From Nocardioides stalactiti (GTDB lineage: Bacteria; Actinomycetota; Actinomycetes; Propionibacteriales; Nocardioidaceae), in assembly GCF_014180715.1 (NCBI RefSeq), contig NZ_JACEFC010000040.1, positions 1 to 34,035 on the forward strand: DNA of 34,035 nucleotides, given 5' to 3'. Under the pieces are notes generated by a model. It was not told where the DNA came from. It worked only from the letters and a program-made list of their open reading frames with translations, and did not search any database. The translations under genes and the position numbers were made by a program. Every line of letters starts with the position of its first letter. Positions within the stretch are counted from its first letter, which is position 1. Positions 32,858 to 34,035 of the stretch are shown piece by piece.

Positions 32858-33020
32858 AGCGGCCGAGCTGGTGCCAGAGGGCGTTGGCGCCCATCGCGAC
32901 GCCGTACCAGAACAGGGTGAGGGACAGCAGGATCGTCGCCCAGGTCGCCTGGACCTGGCCGGGGGTGGGGCGCAGCTCGGGGCGGCCCATCGGCAGGAGC
33001 GGTGCGGGAGCGGTGCTCAT
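32856..33020 (-). CDS. Small single-helix membrane protein
   Basis: A 54-residue protein of unknown function. After a short Pro-rich start (STAPAPLLPMGRPELRPTPG) comes one clear membrane helix, ATWATILLSLTLFWYGVAMG, and a short tail. The ATG at 33020 is chosen because GAGGAA lies six bases upstream on the minus strand. A start ten codons earlier has no such site. The stop codon TAA overlaps the outer edge of the 103-nt hairpin. It follows the ABC permease gene in the same direction with about 200 bases between them, so it probably has its own promoter. Confidence 0.6.
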   Translation of the reverse strand: MSTAPAPLLPMGRPELRPTPGQVQATWATILLSLTLFWYGVAMGANALWHQLGR

Positions 33021-33138
33021 GGTGGTTCCTCGCTTCGTCTGTCTTGCCACCCAGCCTCTCGCTCACGAGACAGGCGCCACATCGGGCGTCGGGTCGGCTT
33101 CGTCTGGTCCGAACGGACTACGCCAGCAGAGGACGAAG

Positions 33139-33178
33139 GTCCTACGGACGGAGCCGGGAGTGGCTCCGTCCGTAGGAC
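33139..33178. repeat. 17-bp perfect inverted repeat
   Basis: Arms at 33139-33155 and 33162-33178 are perfect reverse complements over 17 bases with a 6-base loop (gggagt). It lies in the 203-base gap between the permease gene and the 54-aa gene. No T-run is present. A second short inverted repeat, GTCCG-AA-CGGAC at 33107-33118, lies 20 bases away. Together with the hairpin at 33206-33224 this gap is mostly made of palindromic sequence. Confidence 0.7.
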
Positions 33179-33205
33179 GTCGGCGAAGGGGTGATCCTTT
33201 CGCGG

Positions 33206-33224
33206 ATCCGGGATCTTCCCGGAT
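33206..33224 (-). terminator. Compact hairpin at the stop of the ABC permease gene
   Basis: ATCCGGGA and TCCCGGAT form a perfect 8-bp stem with a 3-base loop directly next to the TAA stop of the permease gene. No T-run follows on the minus strand. It may terminate or stabilise that transcript together with the 17-bp hairpin downstream. Confidence 0.45.
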
Positions 33225-34035
33225 TACTTGACCTCCGAGCGCATCACCAGGCGCAGGCCGATCGCCAGCGGCAGCGCGATCCAGAGTGCCGAGGTCGCGG
33301 CGAGCTGCACCCACTCGGTCGAGGTGAGCGTGGAGTCGAACAGCAGGAACCGGGTCGCGTTGACGTCGAACCAGGCGTCGTTGTCGGCCCACCACTGCTG
33401 TGCCGAGGCGAGCGCCTCGGACAGGCCCGGCAGCACCAGGTTGACGACGAAGTACCCGACGATCGCCGCCGGGGAGCTGCGGAACAGCAGGCCGAGCGCG
33501 AAGCCGAGCAGCATCCCCATCTCGTTGGCGAGCACGATCTGGCTGAACTGCCAGAGCGGGATGTCCCACACGGCGTCGTTGCCGGTGATCGAGGCGGTGA
33601 CCAGGTTGCCGATCGCGCCGACGCCCAGGGCGAGCAGCATCGAGACGAAGCCGATCGCGAGGGTGTTGAGCAGCTTGGCGCCGATGACCCGGCCGCGGCT
33701 CGGCACCAGCGTGAAGGTCGTCAGTGCGGTGCGCTGGCTCCACTCGCTGGTGACGGCGAGCACGCCGACGATCGGCAGGATCACCGACATCGGGCTGCCG
33801 ACGGCCGCGGCGAACGAGTCGAACGTGAGCCCGTCGCGGTCGCTGAGCAGCACGGTGAGGACGGTCGCGACGGCGGAGGTGATGACGATGCTCGCCATCA
33901 GCCAGAAGCCGGACCGGGTGTCGAACATCTTGCGCAGCTCGACGCCGAGGACCCGGGTGAAGGGGGTCGGCTCGGGGACGGTGCGCTCGCGGCGGGCCGG
34001 GACGCCGGCACCCGTGTGGGTGCCGTCGCCGGGGG
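33224..34035 (-). CDS. ABC-2 type transporter permease, N terminus outside the window
   Basis: A membrane permease of the ABC-2/CcmB-like type. The open frame has no start codon before the window edge: the residues before the internal ATG at 33928 read PTPFTRVLGVELRKMFDTRS, which is the normal cytoplasmic start of these permeases, so the real start lies beyond 34035. At least 270 residues are seen, with six membrane helices (SGFWLMASIVITSAVATVLT; SPMSVILPIVGVLAV; KLLNTLAIGFVSMLLALGVG; IVGYFVVNLVLPGLS; LAATSALWIALPLAIGLRLV). The motif VTSEWSQRTALTTFTLVPSR is typical of this family. An ATPase partner is expected upstream but is not in view. The transported substrate is unknown. Confidence 0.9.
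   Translation of the reverse strand, partial: PGDGTHTGAGVPARRERTVPEPTPFTRVLGVELRKMFDTRSGFWLMASIVITSAVATVLTVLLSDRDGLTFDSFAAAVGSPMSVILPIVGVLAVTSEWSQRTALTTFTLVPSRGRVIGAKLLNTLAIGFVSMLLALGVGAIGNLVTASITGNDAVWDIPLWQFSQIVLANEMGMLLGFALGLLFRSSPAAIVGYFVVNLVLPGLSEALASAQQWWADNDAWFDVNATRFLLFDSTLTSTEWVQLAATSALWIALPLAIGLRLVMRSEVK

Overview
The window is uniformly GC-rich DNA with long overlapping shadow frames, many GTG starts, an actinobacterial mreBCD-pbp2-rodA operon, large LAL-type regulators and an ilvBNC operon with a peptide-controlled attenuator. Together these point to a high-GC actinomycete, most likely a Nocardioides-like member of the Propionibacteriales. This assignment comes from gene content and style, not from a database match. 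Nothing suggests a phage, plasmid, transposon, CRISPR array or recent island, and base use looks even throughout. No tRNA or rRNA gene was seen.

Layout. 1-1411: the tail of an unknown gene, a MerR-type regulator (minus) and ndk. 1618-7511: the cell-elongation operon mreB-mreC-mreD-pbp2-rodA, whose five genes all overlap by one or four bases. 7559-12066: accessory genes (an exported or lipid-anchored protein, an acidic mini-protein, a lipoprotein sugar dehydrogenase, an alpha/beta hydrolase, a 74-aa protein and an EamA transporter). 12105-13196: a cytosolic six-Asp-box protein. 13250-20170: two tandem secreted paralogues of about 643 residues, divergent from a 948-residue ATPase/LuxR regulator. 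20167-26150: an ABM-like monooxygenase, ilvD, a PPOX-family flavoprotein, an exported SurE-like phosphatase, a LysR regulator and a GNAT acetyltransferase. 26161-29121: a P-loop ATPase with a C-terminal helix-turn-helix, divergent from a CHAD-domain protein. 29097-32747: a glyoxalase-gene remnant, the ilv leader peptide and attenuator, and ilvB-ilvN-ilvC. 32755-34035: a 103-nt near-perfect hairpin, a 54-aa membrane protein, further hairpins and the C-terminal part of an ABC-2 permease that runs off the window.

How the genes work together. The mre-pbp2-rodA block encodes the elongasome that inserts peptidoglycan along the cell side wall. ilvB, ilvN, ilvC and ilvD supply the first three steps of branched-chain amino-acid synthesis. 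ilvBNC is probably controlled by ribosome stalling on a short Leu-Ile-Leu-Val leader peptide, while ilvD has its own promoter.

The clearest shared signal is promoter architecture. At many genes a -10-like hexamer (TANNNT or close) ends exactly 6 or 7 bases before the start codon and no Shine-Dalgarno sequence is present, which is the pattern expected of leaderless transcripts. The least explained items are the 103-nt hairpin after ilvC and the tandem secreted proteins beside the large regulator. All product calls come from reading translated motifs by eye. No homology search, fold prediction or promoter scoring was run.
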